From positions 1 to 64,000 of the forward strand of contig JASBRX010000010.1 of the NCBI GenBank assembly GCA_030149245.1: a stretch of 64,000 nt of DNA, in the 5' to 3' direction. Positions 40,747 to 50,757 of the stretch are shown here, piece after piece. The notes under the pieces are model-generated. The model did no database searches. It was given only the letters and a program-made list of their open reading frames with translations, and had not been told where the DNA came from. The translations under genes were made by a program, and so were the position numbers. Positions within the stretch are counted from its first letter, which is position 1. Each line of letters begins with the position of its first letter. This DNA comes from Sphingomonas bacterium. Its GTDB lineage: Bacteria > Pseudomonadota > Alphaproteobacteria > Sphingomonadales > Sphingomonadaceae.

Positions 40747-40777
40747 CTTCCTCCCATTGCTCTTCGCTAACTAGTGA

Positions 40778-40785
40778 GTGAATAT
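40778..40785. promoter_or_regulatory. GTGAATAT box upstream of the SDR gene
   Basis: The octamer GTGAATAT occurs here, 32 bases before the SDR start, and twice upstream of the TonB receptor gene (48427 and 48476). The shared element suggests a common regulator, most simply the TetR protein encoded between them. Confidence 0.35.
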
Positions 40786-40818
40786 CGTATGCGGGATTAG
40801 GCCGCAAAGGCGAGCGGG

Positions 40819-41601
40819 CTAGGCCCCGCTCCGCCCGCCGCCGCCGCAAATCTGCCGAAACCCTGCGGCCATGAACACCGCCATGCGGTCCTTGATCGCC
40901 GCAAAGTCCTCCGACCGGCACAGCCCGCCCGACAATTTGTCGATGCGCCCGGTGCGCGCCAGCGTGACCATCAGCGCGCCGGTGACGAAGTGATAGCCCC
41001 AGAAAATATCCTCTTCGGCGCAGTCGGGAAGCGCCTTCTTGAGCAATTCGATCAACCGCAGCACTACGGGATCGAAATGCGCGTCCATCAGGTCGGCGCC
41101 CCATTCGGGCGTGTTCGCGACGAGTGCGCCGAGCGCGCCGTAATTCTTCCAGCCCTCGCCCCCTTCGATATACAGATCGAGATCGGTGTCGAGAAAGGCG
41201 TGGAGCGCGCCCTCCAGCGTCGGCTTGCCGCCGGTCGCGGCATCATAGTCGTTCAGCGCCTTCAGCCGCTTTTCGCTGGTCACCACCGCGCGGCGGGCGA
41301 ACACCGCGTCGAACAGCTTCTTCTTGTCCTCGAAATAATAGTTGAGGAGGGTGTGGTGGACGCCGACACGCTTCGCGACGTCCTTGAGCGTCACGCCGTG
41401 CAGCCCATGCTTCGAAAACAGATATTCCGCCTCGTCGAGAATCTGCTCGATCGTCTCCGCGCGCTGCTCCGCCTTGGTCGAGCGGCGGCGTGGCTTGGGC
41501 GTCTGTGGCGTCTGTTCCGGCACTGGGCGTTCTTCTCCCTGTTGCCCCGAAACGCTGCGGGCGCCGCGCATGGGGTCGAACAAGGTCTCAAGCGCTTCCA
41601 T
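40819..41601 (-). CDS. TetR family transcriptional regulator
   Basis: 260 residues from ATG 41601, overlapping the ligase gene by 14 bases. After an Arg/Lys-rich N-terminus the helix-turn-helix is ETIEQILDEAEYLFSKHGLHGVTLKDVAKRVGVHHTLLNYYFEDKKKLFDAVF. The C-terminal half is a larger ligand domain ending VFMAAGFRQICGG. As the regulator lies inside the catabolic operon, its ligand is probably a CoA ester or substrate of that pathway. Confidence 0.88.
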   Translation of the reverse strand: MEALETLFDPMRGARSVSGQQGEERPVPEQTPQTPKPRRRSTKAEQRAETIEQILDEAEYLFSKHGLHGVTLKDVAKRVGVHHTLLNYYFEDKKKLFDAVFARRAVVTSEKRLKALNDYDAATGGKPTLEGALHAFLDTDLDLYIEGGEGWKNYGALGALVANTPEWGADLMDAHFDPVVLRLIELLKKALPDCAEEDIFWGYHFVTGALMVTLARTGRIDKLSGGLCRSEDFAAIKDRMAVFMAAGFRQICGGGGRSGA

Positions 41602-43168
41602 ATTGAGACCGCAAGCTATTCTTGTCGATTTTGCCGGTCGGGGCGAGCGGCATGGCATCCAGGCGCACCACCGCGTCGGGAATCCACCACGACGCGACCC
41701 GCCCGCGCAACGGCGCGAGCAAGTCGGCGTCGCTCAGCGCATCGTCCTGCATCTCGACCAGCAGCAATGGGCGTTCACCCCATTTCGCATCCTCGCGCCC
41801 GATCACCGCGGCGAGCGATACCTGCGGCAATGCGCCGACCACCGCCTCGATCTCGGCGGGGTTGATCCACTCGCCGCCGGACTTGATCAGATCCTTGGCG
41901 CGGCCGGTGATGACCAGGTTCCCCGCAGCATCGATCCGCGCCAGATCGCCGGTCGCGAACCAGCCATCGGCGTCGGTCGCGGGCGCGTTCTGCCCGAAAT
42001 AGCGGTCGACCACCGCCGCGCCGCGCACGCGCAGATGGCCTTCGACCTCGCGCTGCTGCGGCAGTGCCACGCCATCGGCGTCGGTCAGCAACAGGTCCAC
42101 GCCGATCGCCGGGCGGCCCGAGACCGCCGCCGTCCGCTGAGGATCGTGCGGCGGGGCGACGGTGCCTGAGGGCGACAGCTCGGTCATCCCCCAGCTGGTC
42201 TGGACGCTGACGCCCAGCACACGCTCGATCCGCTCCATCAATGCGGGTGCGAGCGGCGATCCGCCGACGATGATCCGCTCCAGGCTCGGCAGGGTCTCGC
42301 CGGTCGCCTCGAGATGTTCGGCGACGCCCAGCCACACGGTCGGCACCGCGACGCCGATCGTCACTTCGGCCGCCGCGATCAGCCGCGCGAGGCTCGCCCC
42401 GTCATTGCTGCGACCGGGCAACACCAAGCGCGCGCCCGCCCCCGGCACCGCGAAGGGCAGGCCCCAGGCATTGGCGTGGAACATCGGCACGACCACCAGC
42501 ACGCTGTCAGTCGACCGGATCGCCATCACATCGGCCTGAAGGCAGCGCAGCGTGTGCAGGAAGCTGGCGCGATGGGTGTAGGTGACCCCCTTGGGCGCGC
42601 CGGTGGTGCCGGAGGTGAAGCACAGGCCGCACGGCGTGGTTTCGGGGAAGTCGCCCCACACCACCCCGCCCGGTGCGCCCGCGATCAGCGGTTCGAGCGC
42701 CATCACCGCGCAGGTGGCCGGCTGCGCATCCGCAGCACCGTCGATGACCAGCAGCAGCGACAGCGCCGACACGCGCTCGGCAATGGCGCGGGCCAGCGGC
42801 TGAAGGTCGGCGCTGACGATCAGCAGCTTTGCCCCAGACTGCACCACCATGTCGGCGAGCTGCGCGGCGGTGAGGCGCGGGTTGAGCGTGTGACACACCG
42901 CGCCCATGCCCATGATCGCGTACCATGCCTCGACATGCGCCTGGCTGTTCCACGCCAGCGTCGCCACGCGATCCCCCTGCTTGACCCCGAAACCGCTCAG
43001 CAGCGACGACACCGCCAGCGCGCGATCCCGCAGCCCGGCATAGCCGATCCGATCGGTCCCCCCGCCCTCACGCGCGGTGACCACTTCGGCGTCGGGATGC
43101 CATTTGGCGGCATGGTGCAGGAACTTGTCCAGCGTCAGCGGATAATCCTGCATGCTTCCGTCGATCAT
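41588..43168 (-). CDS. AMP-forming fatty acid/aryl CoA ligase
   Basis: 526 residues from ATG 43168, overlapping the esterase stop (ATGA). The AMP-binding motif is CFTSGTTGAPKGVTYTH, with SWGMTELSP, GWFATGDLARIDAAGNLVITGRAKDLIKSGGEWINPAEIE and the C-terminal catalytic lysine in PLAPTGKIDKNSL. It activates a carboxylic acid to its CoA thioester through an adenylate. In this operon it would act on the acid released by the carboxylesterase. The longer reading upstream is out of place and has no ligase sequence. Confidence 0.92.
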   Translation of the reverse strand: MIDGSMQDYPLTLDKFLHHAAKWHPDAEVVTAREGGGTDRIGYAGLRDRALAVSSLLSGFGVKQGDRVATLAWNSQAHVEAWYAIMGMGAVCHTLNPRLTAAQLADMVVQSGAKLLIVSADLQPLARAIAERVSALSLLLVIDGAADAQPATCAVMALEPLIAGAPGGVVWGDFPETTPCGLCFTSGTTGAPKGVTYTHRASFLHTLRCLQADVMAIRSTDSVLVVVPMFHANAWGLPFAVPGAGARLVLPGRSNDGASLARLIAAAEVTIGVAVPTVWLGVAEHLEATGETLPSLERIIVGGSPLAPALMERIERVLGVSVQTSWGMTELSPSGTVAPPHDPQRTAAVSGRPAIGVDLLLTDADGVALPQQREVEGHLRVRGAAVVDRYFGQNAPATDADGWFATGDLARIDAAGNLVITGRAKDLIKSGGEWINPAEIEAVVGALPQVSLAAVIGREDAKWGERPLLLVEMQDDALSDADLLAPLRGRVASWWIPDAVVRLDAMPLAPTGKIDKNSLRSQYGSA

Positions 43169-44784
43169 CGGCAACCCGTCGCCTTGTTGAGGACCGGCGA
43201 GGCGACGCCGGTGTTCCAGTTCCACGGCTGGTCGCCCGCCGCGCGACGGCGGCACATCGCCGCTTCGTGCAACGCGAACATGCCCGGCATCAGCCGCGTT
43301 CCCGGCTGGGGCTTGCCCGCGAAGTTCATGTAATTGGCGGACTTGCCATAGGCTTGCCATGCCGGCTGTCCGTCCGCCACCGGCGTGCCCGTGCGCGCGA
43401 AGCTCGCCCAATAGGACAGCATCGCGTCGGACAGACGGCGGTTGGTCACATCGTCCGGGACCTTGGGCCAGTAAGGCGGCGTGCGCGCTGCGGTGCCGAA
43501 GACATAGGGGATCTCGGCAGCGTGGAATGCGTGGAGCCCATATTCCGCAGCCGCCGGATAGCCGTGATCGAACAGATAGAGATAGGCGCTCTGCCCGATC
43601 GCGGTCTGGCCGATCGCGAGCCGGGTCGCGGTCCAGCCATAGAGCGCATCGCGGGTGGTCGCGAGCAGCGATTCCTTGATGTTGCTCGACGGATAAAGGC
43701 GCAGGAAGTGCTCGGCGAGGTCGCCATAGCGCGCGCGGATCGCGGCCTCATAGGCTTCGGCACTGGCCGGCGCAGGCGGGAGCAGCACCGGGAGCGAGCG
43801 GATCTCGCCCGAATTGAATCCAGCGAGCACCGGCACCCTGGCCTGTTCGCCATGGTCCCAGGTCGTGACCAGCTGGCGGGTCAGAATCTTGCCGTCGACA
43901 TTGCCCCATGGGCCATAGCCCTTGGTCGCGGCGTCGAGCGTCAGCTTCTCGGCATCCATCGCGCGCAACGCGGCGAGATTGGCCGCGCCGACCGCGGTCA
44001 TGATCTGGCTTCCCGCTGCCTCTGCCGAGGGCAGGCCGTACGCGCCGCGCTTGAGCTCGGGCGTGGTGATCATGTACGCGCTCTGCGCCACCGCCTTGTG
44101 GAACAGGCCGCGCGCCTGCGGGCTGGCCATCAGATACATGACGCTGAGCGCGCCCGCGGACTCGCCCGCGATGGTGACGTTGCCCGCATCGCCGCCGAAC
44201 GCCGCGATGTTGCGCTGAACCCATTTCAGCGCCGCGATCTGGTCGAGCAGGCCGTAATTGCCCGACACGCCATCCGGAGATTCCGCGCTCAGTTCGGGGT
44301 GCGCGAGATAGCCGAGGATGCCGAGCCGGTAGTTGATCGACACGACGATCATGTTGCCGCGCTGCGCCATCCGCGCGCCGTCATACATGGTTTCGTGGCT
44401 GTATCCGGCGACCAGTGCGCCGCCATGAATCCACACGAATACCGGCAGATCCTTGCCACCTGCCGGCGCCCAGATGTTGAGCGTCAGGCAATCCTCGCTG
44501 ACCGTGTCGAGCGGATTGGTGTAGATGCCGGCATTGCGGTTGCGCGGCTGGACGCAGGCGGGGCCGAACGCGGTCGCCTTGCGCACCCCCTGCCAGTCCG
44601 CCGCCGCGACCGGCGGCTTCCAGCGCAGCGGGCCGACCGGAGCCTGCGCATAGGGGATACCGCGGAAGATGCGGAGCCCGCCCTGCTCCACGCCTTCGAC
44701 CGTTCCGACCGGAGCGGTGACGCGCGGCTGGGCGAGCGCGGGCGCGGCGAACAGCAGCGCGATCAGGACGATCAGCCGCTTCAT
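43165..44784 (-). CDS. Type-B carboxylesterase, exported
   Basis: 539 residues. A signal peptide (KRLIVLIALLFAAPALAQ) is followed by the carboxylesterase fold: RIFRGIPYAQAPVGPLRW, EDCLTLNIWAP, the oxyanion-hole HGGAL, nucleophile Ser209 in GESAGA, and the catalytic His in ALHAFHAAEIPYVFG. Periplasmic ester cleavage. The ATG at 44784 overlaps the MFS stop (ATGA). Together with the TonB receptor and CoA ligase it forms an import-cleave-activate chain. Confidence 0.93.
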   Translation of the reverse strand: MKRLIVLIALLFAAPALAQPRVTAPVGTVEGVEQGGLRIFRGIPYAQAPVGPLRWKPPVAAADWQGVRKATAFGPACVQPRNRNAGIYTNPLDTVSEDCLTLNIWAPAGGKDLPVFVWIHGGALVAGYSHETMYDGARMAQRGNMIVVSINYRLGILGYLAHPELSAESPDGVSGNYGLLDQIAALKWVQRNIAAFGGDAGNVTIAGESAGALSVMYLMASPQARGLFHKAVAQSAYMITTPELKRGAYGLPSAEAAGSQIMTAVGAANLAALRAMDAEKLTLDAATKGYGPWGNVDGKILTRQLVTTWDHGEQARVPVLAGFNSGEIRSLPVLLPPAPASAEAYEAAIRARYGDLAEHFLRLYPSSNIKESLLATTRDALYGWTATRLAIGQTAIGQSAYLYLFDHGYPAAAEYGLHAFHAAEIPYVFGTAARTPPYWPKVPDDVTNRRLSDAMLSYWASFARTGTPVADGQPAWQAYGKSANYMNFAGKPQPGTRLMPGMFALHEAAMCRRRAAGDQPWNWNTGVASPVLNKATGCR

Positions 44785-46088
44785 GCCGCCGCCCCTTCCC
44801 GCTTCAGCCGCCGGGCGAGTGCGACGAACAGGCCGATCGCGATCAGATAGAAGGGGGTGAGCGTATAGAGCGCGCTCTGCAGGCTCTGCGTATCGCCCTG
44901 CGCCTTGAACCAGTCGCTGGCAAAGCCGACCCAGGTCGGGCCGAGGCCGAGGCCGATGAAGTTCATGATGAGCAACAGCAGCGCGCCCGACAGCACGCGC
45001 TGATTCGGTCGCACCTCTTCCTGCACCAGAGCGACCGAGGCCGAGAGGTAGAAATAGTTGAACACCATCACCACCGCGAGCAGCGCCAGTGCGAGCGGCC
45101 AGGTCGGCGCCCAGACGAAGCCGATATAGAAGGGCATCGCGATGGCGAGCGATGCCGCCGGTGCGACCGCATAGCCACTGCGCGACTTGCGCGTCATCGC
45201 GTCGACCACCCGGCCGGAGATGACCATCCCGCCGCCCATGCCGATCAGCAGGACCAGCGCGTACCAGACCGCGACATCGCCCAGCACCATGCCCTTCTCG
45301 CGCATCAGATAGAGGACCGCGAAATTTCCGAGGCCATAGGTCACGAACTGGGTCGCGCCGCTGCCCAAGGCCGCGAGCATCAGCACCGGGTTGGACAGGA
45401 ATGCCCCGACCGTGGGCCAGAACGGCGCCTTGTCCTCTGCGCCCGTTGCCCGCGCGCCGTCCATCGCGCCCTTTTTGGGCTCGCGGATCGTCAGCCAGAC
45501 GAACGCCGCCGTCACCACGCCGATCGCGCCGACGATGATGAAGGGCAACCGCCAGCCATAGAGCTCGGCGATCGCCGCGCCGAACGCCACGCCCGCCGCC
45601 GCGCCGATTGCCGGGCCGAGGTTGAAGATGCCGAGCGCCGCTGCGCGCTTGCCCGGCGGATAGGTGTCGGTGATGATCGCATAGGATGGCGGGACGCCAC
45701 CCGCCTCGCCGAACCCGACGGTCATGCGCGCGATCACCAGCTGCGTATAGTTGGCCGCCATGCCGCACGCGACCGTCGCGCCGCTCCAGATCGCGCAGGC
45801 AAGGCTGAGCACGCCGACGCGGCTGGTGCGGTCGGCGAACCAGCCGACGGGGATCGCGATGAAGCAATAGAACATCGCGAAATACAGGCCGCCGATGAGT
45901 CCCAACTGGGTGTCGGTGACGTTCAGCGAATCCTGGATCGGCTTGGCGAGAATGCCGATCAGCTGTCGGTCGAGGAAGTTGAGGATGTAGACGAAGGTGA
46001 GCGTCACCAGCACGAACCAGGGCCGGTTCGCGGGCGACGGACGGCCGGTGTCGCCACCGGCCGCCATTGCATCAGAGGCCGTAGCCAA
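44781..46088 (-). CDS. MFS transporter (spinster-like)
   Basis: 435 residues, about twelve membrane helices. LNFLDRQLIGILAKPIQDSLNVTDTQLGLIGGLYFAMFYCFIAIPVGWFADR is the A-motif region of the spinster-like group often found in sphingomonad catabolic operons, where it moves organic acids or aromatics. Its ATG lies inside the 3' end of the TonB receptor gene (17-base overlap). Confidence 0.9.
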   Translation of the reverse strand: MATASDAMAAGGDTGRPSPANRPWFVLVTLTFVYILNFLDRQLIGILAKPIQDSLNVTDTQLGLIGGLYFAMFYCFIAIPVGWFADRTSRVGVLSLACAIWSGATVACGMAANYTQLVIARMTVGFGEAGGVPPSYAIITDTYPPGKRAAALGIFNLGPAIGAAAGVAFGAAIAELYGWRLPFIIVGAIGVVTAAFVWLTIREPKKGAMDGARATGAEDKAPFWPTVGAFLSNPVLMLAALGSGATQFVTYGLGNFAVLYLMREKGMVLGDVAVWYALVLLIGMGGGMVISGRVVDAMTRKSRSGYAVAPAASLAIAMPFYIGFVWAPTWPLALALLAVVMVFNYFYLSASVALVQEEVRPNQRVLSGALLLLIMNFIGLGLGPTWVGFASDWFKAQGDTQSLQSALYTLTPFYLIAIGLFVALARRLKREGAAA

Positions 46089-48381
46089 GGCGGATCCCCA
46101 CGGTGCGCGGGCGCAGCGTGCCGAAGCGGCTCACCAGGAACGCCTCGGGATGGATGTACACGACCGAATGATCGTCGAAGAGATTCTCGACATAGACGTT
46201 CGCCGAGAGCGAGCCCTTCTTGACCCCCAGATTGAGGTTCACGTTCGCATATTCGTCGGTCTTGCCAAAGGTCGACAGGCGCAGATTGGGATTGCCCGGC
46301 GTGTTCGGGAACGAGCTGTTATACGACCCCACATATTGCGCGTTGATCGCGAAGGTGCCGCGCGCGCTGTCGCCCAGGTCGAAACCGTAGGAGATGTACG
46401 CCGCGCCCTGCAGCCGCGGGGCAGACAGGCGATGGCCCAGCACCGCGCCCGACACAACCGCCTCGGTCGTCGACAGCTTCGTGATCTTGGAGTCGTTATA
46501 GGCGGCGTTCAAGCCGATGAAGACGTCCTTGGCGGGGATGATCCCCATTTCGACCTCGAACCCCTTGCTGCGTGCCGCGCCGATATTGGTCGCAAACTGC
46601 ACCGAGTCCGAGCGGCGGTTGGCCTGGGCCTGGATGTTGCTCCAGTCGATCAGGTAGAGCGCCGCGTTCATCGTCACGCGGCCATCGAGCCAGCGCGCCT
46701 TCGCCCCGAGTTCATAGCTCTTCAGATCGTCCGACTCCGCACCGTACGGGATGATGATGTCGGTCGGGTCGGTCAGGCTGGCGGCACCGGCACGCGCGTT
46801 GACGATCGGCGCGCGGAAGCCGGTCGAGAAGGTGGCGTAGGTGGTGATCGCCGCGCTCGGCTTCCACGTCGCGCTCGCCTTCCACGACGGCGCCGATCCG
46901 GTCGCCTTGACGCCGGTGGCGGCAGCATAGGGAACCAGGTTGCTGGGCCCGAAATTCACCGGGATGCCGTAGAGCGCGTAGGTGAAATAGTTGAACCCGG
47001 CCGCCGTGGCGAGATAGCCGCCCGCCTCGGTGAAGCCCTGCGCGGAGGTGCGGCCATAGCGCATGCCGCCGGTCAGCCAGAATTTGGGCGAGAAGCGATA
47101 GGTGATCTCACCGAATCCGGCCAGTTCGTCGCTCTTCTGATAGGTATAGAGCTTCTGATAATATTGATCAGGCAGGCCGGTGATGCCGCGCGCCGCCAGG
47201 AATTGCGGGTTGGACCGGTAGAAATAGTCCACGTCGCGGCGGCGGTTCATGTAGAAGCCGCCGATGGTGAATTCGAACGGCCCGTCGAGCGACGACACCA
47301 GCCGCGTCTCCTGCACGAACACCTTGTCATAGGCGTCGGCGTCGAGGCCGAAGGCGATCGGCGCAGCGGGGAAGGATCCCGCCGGGAAGGTGCCGGCAAG
47401 GTCGACATAGAATTTCTGGTCGAAATCCGAATAGGTCGACGAGCTGGTCAGCCGGGCAAAGTCGAATTCATATTCGACCGTGCCGTTGATGATCGTCTGC
47501 TTGCCGGTGAAGCGATCGGGCTGATCCGAAATGCGCTTCTCGCGACCCAGCGACGGGCTGGTCAGCGAGCTGTCCTTGGGATCGCTGTCTTCATAGGAGC
47601 CCATCACCCGCACCGACAGCCGGTCATTGGGCTTCCACAGCGCGATCAAGCGGCCGCCCCAGTTGATCAGCTTGTTCGAATTCTTCACGCCGGTCCCGAC
47701 ATTGTCGAGATAGCCGTCTTCGTTGCGGTAGAAGCCGACCGCGCGAACCGCGAGCGTGTCGCTGACGATCGGCAGATTGACCATGACATTGTAGCGCTGG
47801 CGGAAGCTGTCCGATCCCGTCAGCGCGAGGTCGACCTGCCCAGCCATGTCGAACGACGACAAATTAGGATTCTTGGTCAGGATGCGCATCGCGCCCGAGA
47901 GCGAACCCGACCCGAACAACGTCCCCTGCGGGCCGCGCAGAAATTCGACCCGCTCGACGTCGAACAGCGTCGGATCGACCACCGTGGTGTTGCCGATGGT
48001 CGAGATTGGCAGTTCGTCGATATAGACCGCGACCGAGCTTTGCAGGTTCGCGTTATAGCCGTTGGTGGCGATGCCGCGCGCGGTGAAATTGTTGAAATTC
48101 TGGGTCGGTCGGTTGAGCACCACGCCCGGCGTTTCGCGCGCAATGCCTTCAAACCCGACGATCCCCTTCTCCGTCAGCTCTTCCTGCTGGAACGCGCTGA
48201 TGCTGAGCGGAACGTCCTGAATCGGTTCGGCGCGGCGGGTTGCGGTAACGATCACTTCGTCGTCGCCTGGAGCGGTGGAACTTGCGGTGGTGTCGCCGGC
48301 CGGGGCGTCCTGCGCCGCAGCGGACATCGGAACCGTGAACAGCGTTACCGCACAGGCGGTCGCCAGAAGCCTTGCCCTCAT
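46072..48381 (-). CDS. TonB-dependent receptor
   Basis: 769 residues from ATG 48381 (MRARLLATACAVTLFTVPMSAAAQ signal peptide). The plug domain has EVIVTATRRAEPIQDVPLSISAF (TonB-box-like), then VAVYIDELPI and FDVERVEFLRGPQGTLFGSGSLSGAMRI. The barrel ends ANVNLNLGVKKGSLSANVYVENLFDDH and RPRTVGIRLGYGL. It heads an operon of MFS, esterase, CoA ligase, TetR and probably SDR genes, so it should import the ester substrate. Inverted ATTCAC/GTGAAT boxes lie upstream. Confidence 0.95.
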   Translation of the reverse strand: MRARLLATACAVTLFTVPMSAAAQDAPAGDTTASSTAPGDDEVIVTATRRAEPIQDVPLSISAFQQEELTEKGIVGFEGIARETPGVVLNRPTQNFNNFTARGIATNGYNANLQSSVAVYIDELPISTIGNTTVVDPTLFDVERVEFLRGPQGTLFGSGSLSGAMRILTKNPNLSSFDMAGQVDLALTGSDSFRQRYNVMVNLPIVSDTLAVRAVGFYRNEDGYLDNVGTGVKNSNKLINWGGRLIALWKPNDRLSVRVMGSYEDSDPKDSSLTSPSLGREKRISDQPDRFTGKQTIINGTVEYEFDFARLTSSSTYSDFDQKFYVDLAGTFPAGSFPAAPIAFGLDADAYDKVFVQETRLVSSLDGPFEFTIGGFYMNRRRDVDYFYRSNPQFLAARGITGLPDQYYQKLYTYQKSDELAGFGEITYRFSPKFWLTGGMRYGRTSAQGFTEAGGYLATAAGFNYFTYALYGIPVNFGPSNLVPYAAATGVKATGSAPSWKASATWKPSAAITTYATFSTGFRAPIVNARAGAASLTDPTDIIIPYGAESDDLKSYELGAKARWLDGRVTMNAALYLIDWSNIQAQANRRSDSVQFATNIGAARSKGFEVEMGIIPAKDVFIGLNAAYNDSKITKLSTTEAVVSGAVLGHRLSAPRLQGAAYISYGFDLGDSARGTFAINAQYVGSYNSSFPNTPGNPNLRLSTFGKTDEYANVNLNLGVKKGSLSANVYVENLFDDHSVVYIHPEAFLVSRFGTLRPRTVGIRLGYGL

Positions 48382-48459
48382 CCTTACCTCTCCTCGATGC
48401 CATCGATCATGCGTCGATTTGCTGCGGTGAATATGTCGCGCGTCGCGGCGGCTGTCAAC

Positions 48460-48481
48460 ATTCACTATCGCGCGTGTGAAT
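48460..48481. promoter_or_regulatory. Inverted-repeat operator candidate upstream of the TonB receptor operon
   Basis: ATTCAC and GTGAAT face each other across 10 bases. A further GTGAATAT lies at 48427-48434 and another copy is found before the SDR gene. The sites lie 46 to 100 bases before the receptor start. Size and symmetry suit a TetR dimer. Confidence 0.45.
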
Positions 48482-48555
48482 ATCTTTGAGAGCGCAGGTT
48501 TGTGCGGATTTGGGGCGGGATTCTGGCGACGGGCTAAATGGGGAGGGACCCGCGA

Positions 48556-50754
48556 TCAGGCGATCGCGGGCAACCGGTCCAGATATTTGTCGAGCGTCAG
48601 GGGATAGTGGCGCACGCGGATGCCGGTCGCGTTGTAGACCGCATTGGCCACCGCCGCGCCCGGGCCGCAAATGCCAAGCTCACCGACGCCTTTTGCCTTG
48701 AGCGGTCCGATCACCGGGTCAAGCGTGTCGAGGAAGATGCACTCCTGATGCGGAATATCGGCATGGACCGGCACTTCGTAACCGGCCAGATCATGATTGA
48801 CGAACAGGCCGAAGCGTTTGTCGACCGCCAGCTCCTCCATCAGCGCGGCGCCCGCCGACATCACCATCGCCCCGATCACCTGACTGCGCGCCGAGAGCGG
48901 GTTGAGGATGCGGCCCGCGTCGCACACCGCGAGCATCCGACGGATCCGCGTCTCGCCGGTATAGGCGTCGACCGCGACCTCCGCGAAGTGACCGGCATAG
49001 GTGCCAACGTCATAATCGCGCTTGAACGCGCCGTAGCTCATTTCGCCTTCGGCCGACATCGCGCCGGCATCGGTGAGCGCGATGGTGCGATTGCCGAGCT
49101 TGATCTTGCCGTCCTCGAACACTGCGGTATCGCCATCGAAGCCAAGCTTTTCGCCGATCGCGCGGCGCAGCACGAGGCAGGCGGCATAGACGCCGGCGGT
49201 CGAACTCGCCGCGCCCCATTGCCCGCCCGACCCAGCGGCCACGGGGAAATCCGAATCGCCCAGTTCAACCGAAACCTGATCGAGCGGCACGCCCATCGTC
49301 TCCGCCGCAGTCTGCGCGATGATCGTGTAGCTGCCGGTGCCGATATCGGTCATGTCGGTCTGGACGGTAATGCGGCCCTCCGCGTCCAGCTTGATCCGCG
49401 CGGCCGATTTCATCGTTGGGGCGCCGCGATAGCCCGCTGCGACGCCCATCCCGATCAGCCAGCGCCCCTCGCGCGTGACACCGGGCTTGGCATTGCGCTT
49501 GCTCCAGCCGAAGCGGGCGGCACCTTCGCGCAGGCAGCGGGTAAGGTGACGGTCGGAAAAGCGCCGTGCGGGGTTGCTCGGCACTGTCTCCGGCTCGTTG
49601 CGGATGCGCAGTTCGATCGGATCGATGCCAAGCTTTTCGGCGAGCTCGTCCATCGCGACTTCCAGCGCCATATGCCCCGGCGCCTCGCCCGGAGCGCGCA
49701 TCGCATTCCCCTCGGGCAGGTCGAGCGTCGCGATATAGTTGGCGGTCAGGCGGTTGGCGCCAGCGTAGAGCTTGGGCGTTTGCAGCGTCCCGTTCTCTCC
49801 ATCCTCGCCATTCAGGTTACCGGACCAGTTTTCGTGGGCGATTGCGGTGATGCGCCCGTCCTTTTCCGCGCCAATCCGCAGCCGTTGGATCGTCGCGTGG
49901 CGGTGGGTGGCGTTGTTGGCCATCAGCGGGCGCTGCATCGCGATCTTGACCGGTCGCCCGGCCGCCTTGGCGGCCAGCGCGGCGAGCACGGCGTCGGCGC
50001 GGACGAACAGCTTTCCGCCAAAGCCGCCGCCGACATAGGGCGAATCGACACGGATATTCTCGGCCGGGATGCCCAGGATCTGGCTCATCGACCGCTTGGC
50101 CCAATTGATCATCTGGTTCGACGTCCAGATCGTCAGCCGGTCGCCCTCCCATGCCGCGATGGTTGCGAACGGCTCCATCATCGCATGGCTCTCGTCGGCG
50201 GTGTGGTAGCGCGCGTCGAGCTTGACCGGAGCCGCCGCAAACGCCGCGTCGAAATCGCCCTGGGCCTTGCGATCAGGCTTGTCGCCGCTGCCCTTTGCGA
50301 GGGGCGCGGCGGGTGCGGCCTTCTCCAGGTCGAATGCGCCCTCGGCCCGATCATAGCGGGTCTGGATCAACGCTGCGGCGGCGCGCGCCTGCTCAAACGT
50401 TTCGGCGACCACACAGGCGATGGCCTGATGATAGTGCGAAATCTCGCTGCCGCCGAACAGGGGCGCGTTGTTGAACTGCGGCTTGCCGACTGGCTTGGTC
50501 TCCGGCGCGGCGACGACTGCGATCACGCCCGGCGCGCGTTTGGCGGCGCTGGTGTCCATCGACGTGATGCGTCCCTTGGCGATCGCCGATCCGACGATGA
50601 AGCCATAGGCCTGGTTGGCGGCGACGTCGTGGCGCTCGGCGGCATAGGGGGCGGTGCCGCTGGTCTTGAGCGGGCCGTCGATCCGCGGTGTCGATTTGCC
50701 GACGACCTTGGCCTTGTCGAATAAATTGGTCCCGGCCGGGGCGTTGAACTCCAT
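48556..50754 (-). CDS. Periplasmic aldehyde oxidoreductase, molybdenum-binding subunit (PaoC-like)
   Basis: 732 residues. A xanthine dehydrogenase-family large subunit: FDKAKVVGKSTPRIDGPLKTSGTAPYAAE, VGGGFGGKLFVRADAVLAALAAK, MRAPGEAPGHMALEVAMDELAEKLGIDPIELR, and the late KGVGELGICGPGAAVANAVYNATG, which carries the catalytic Glu. With the FeS and FAD subunits it oxidises aldehydes to acids. Third gene of the operon, three bases after the FAD subunit gene. A PaoD-like maturation gene is not seen downstream. Confidence 0.9.
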   Translation of the reverse strand: MEFNAPAGTNLFDKAKVVGKSTPRIDGPLKTSGTAPYAAERHDVAANQAYGFIVGSAIAKGRITSMDTSAAKRAPGVIAVVAAPETKPVGKPQFNNAPLFGGSEISHYHQAIACVVAETFEQARAAAALIQTRYDRAEGAFDLEKAAPAAPLAKGSGDKPDRKAQGDFDAAFAAAPVKLDARYHTADESHAMMEPFATIAAWEGDRLTIWTSNQMINWAKRSMSQILGIPAENIRVDSPYVGGGFGGKLFVRADAVLAALAAKAAGRPVKIAMQRPLMANNATHRHATIQRLRIGAEKDGRITAIAHENWSGNLNGEDGENGTLQTPKLYAGANRLTANYIATLDLPEGNAMRAPGEAPGHMALEVAMDELAEKLGIDPIELRIRNEPETVPSNPARRFSDRHLTRCLREGAARFGWSKRNAKPGVTREGRWLIGMGVAAGYRGAPTMKSAARIKLDAEGRITVQTDMTDIGTGSYTIIAQTAAETMGVPLDQVSVELGDSDFPVAAGSGGQWGAASSTAGVYAACLVLRRAIGEKLGFDGDTAVFEDGKIKLGNRTIALTDAGAMSAEGEMSYGAFKRDYDVGTYAGHFAEVAVDAYTGETRIRRMLAVCDAGRILNPLSARSQVIGAMVMSAGAALMEELAVDKRFGLFVNHDLAGYEVPVHADIPHQECIFLDTLDPVIGPLKAKGVGELGICGPGAAVANAVYNATGIRVRHYPLTLDKYLDRLPAIA

Positions 50755-50757
50755 CGG

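Noticed and set aside
45997..48489. An 830-codon open frame antisense to the TonB receptor
   Set aside because: It mirrors the receptor gene in a GC-rich codon context and has no recognisable fold, signal or ribosome site.
48538..50724. A 728-codon open frame antisense to the molybdenum subunit gene
   Set aside because: A shadow frame; the opposite strand encodes a complete xanthine dehydrogenase-family subunit.
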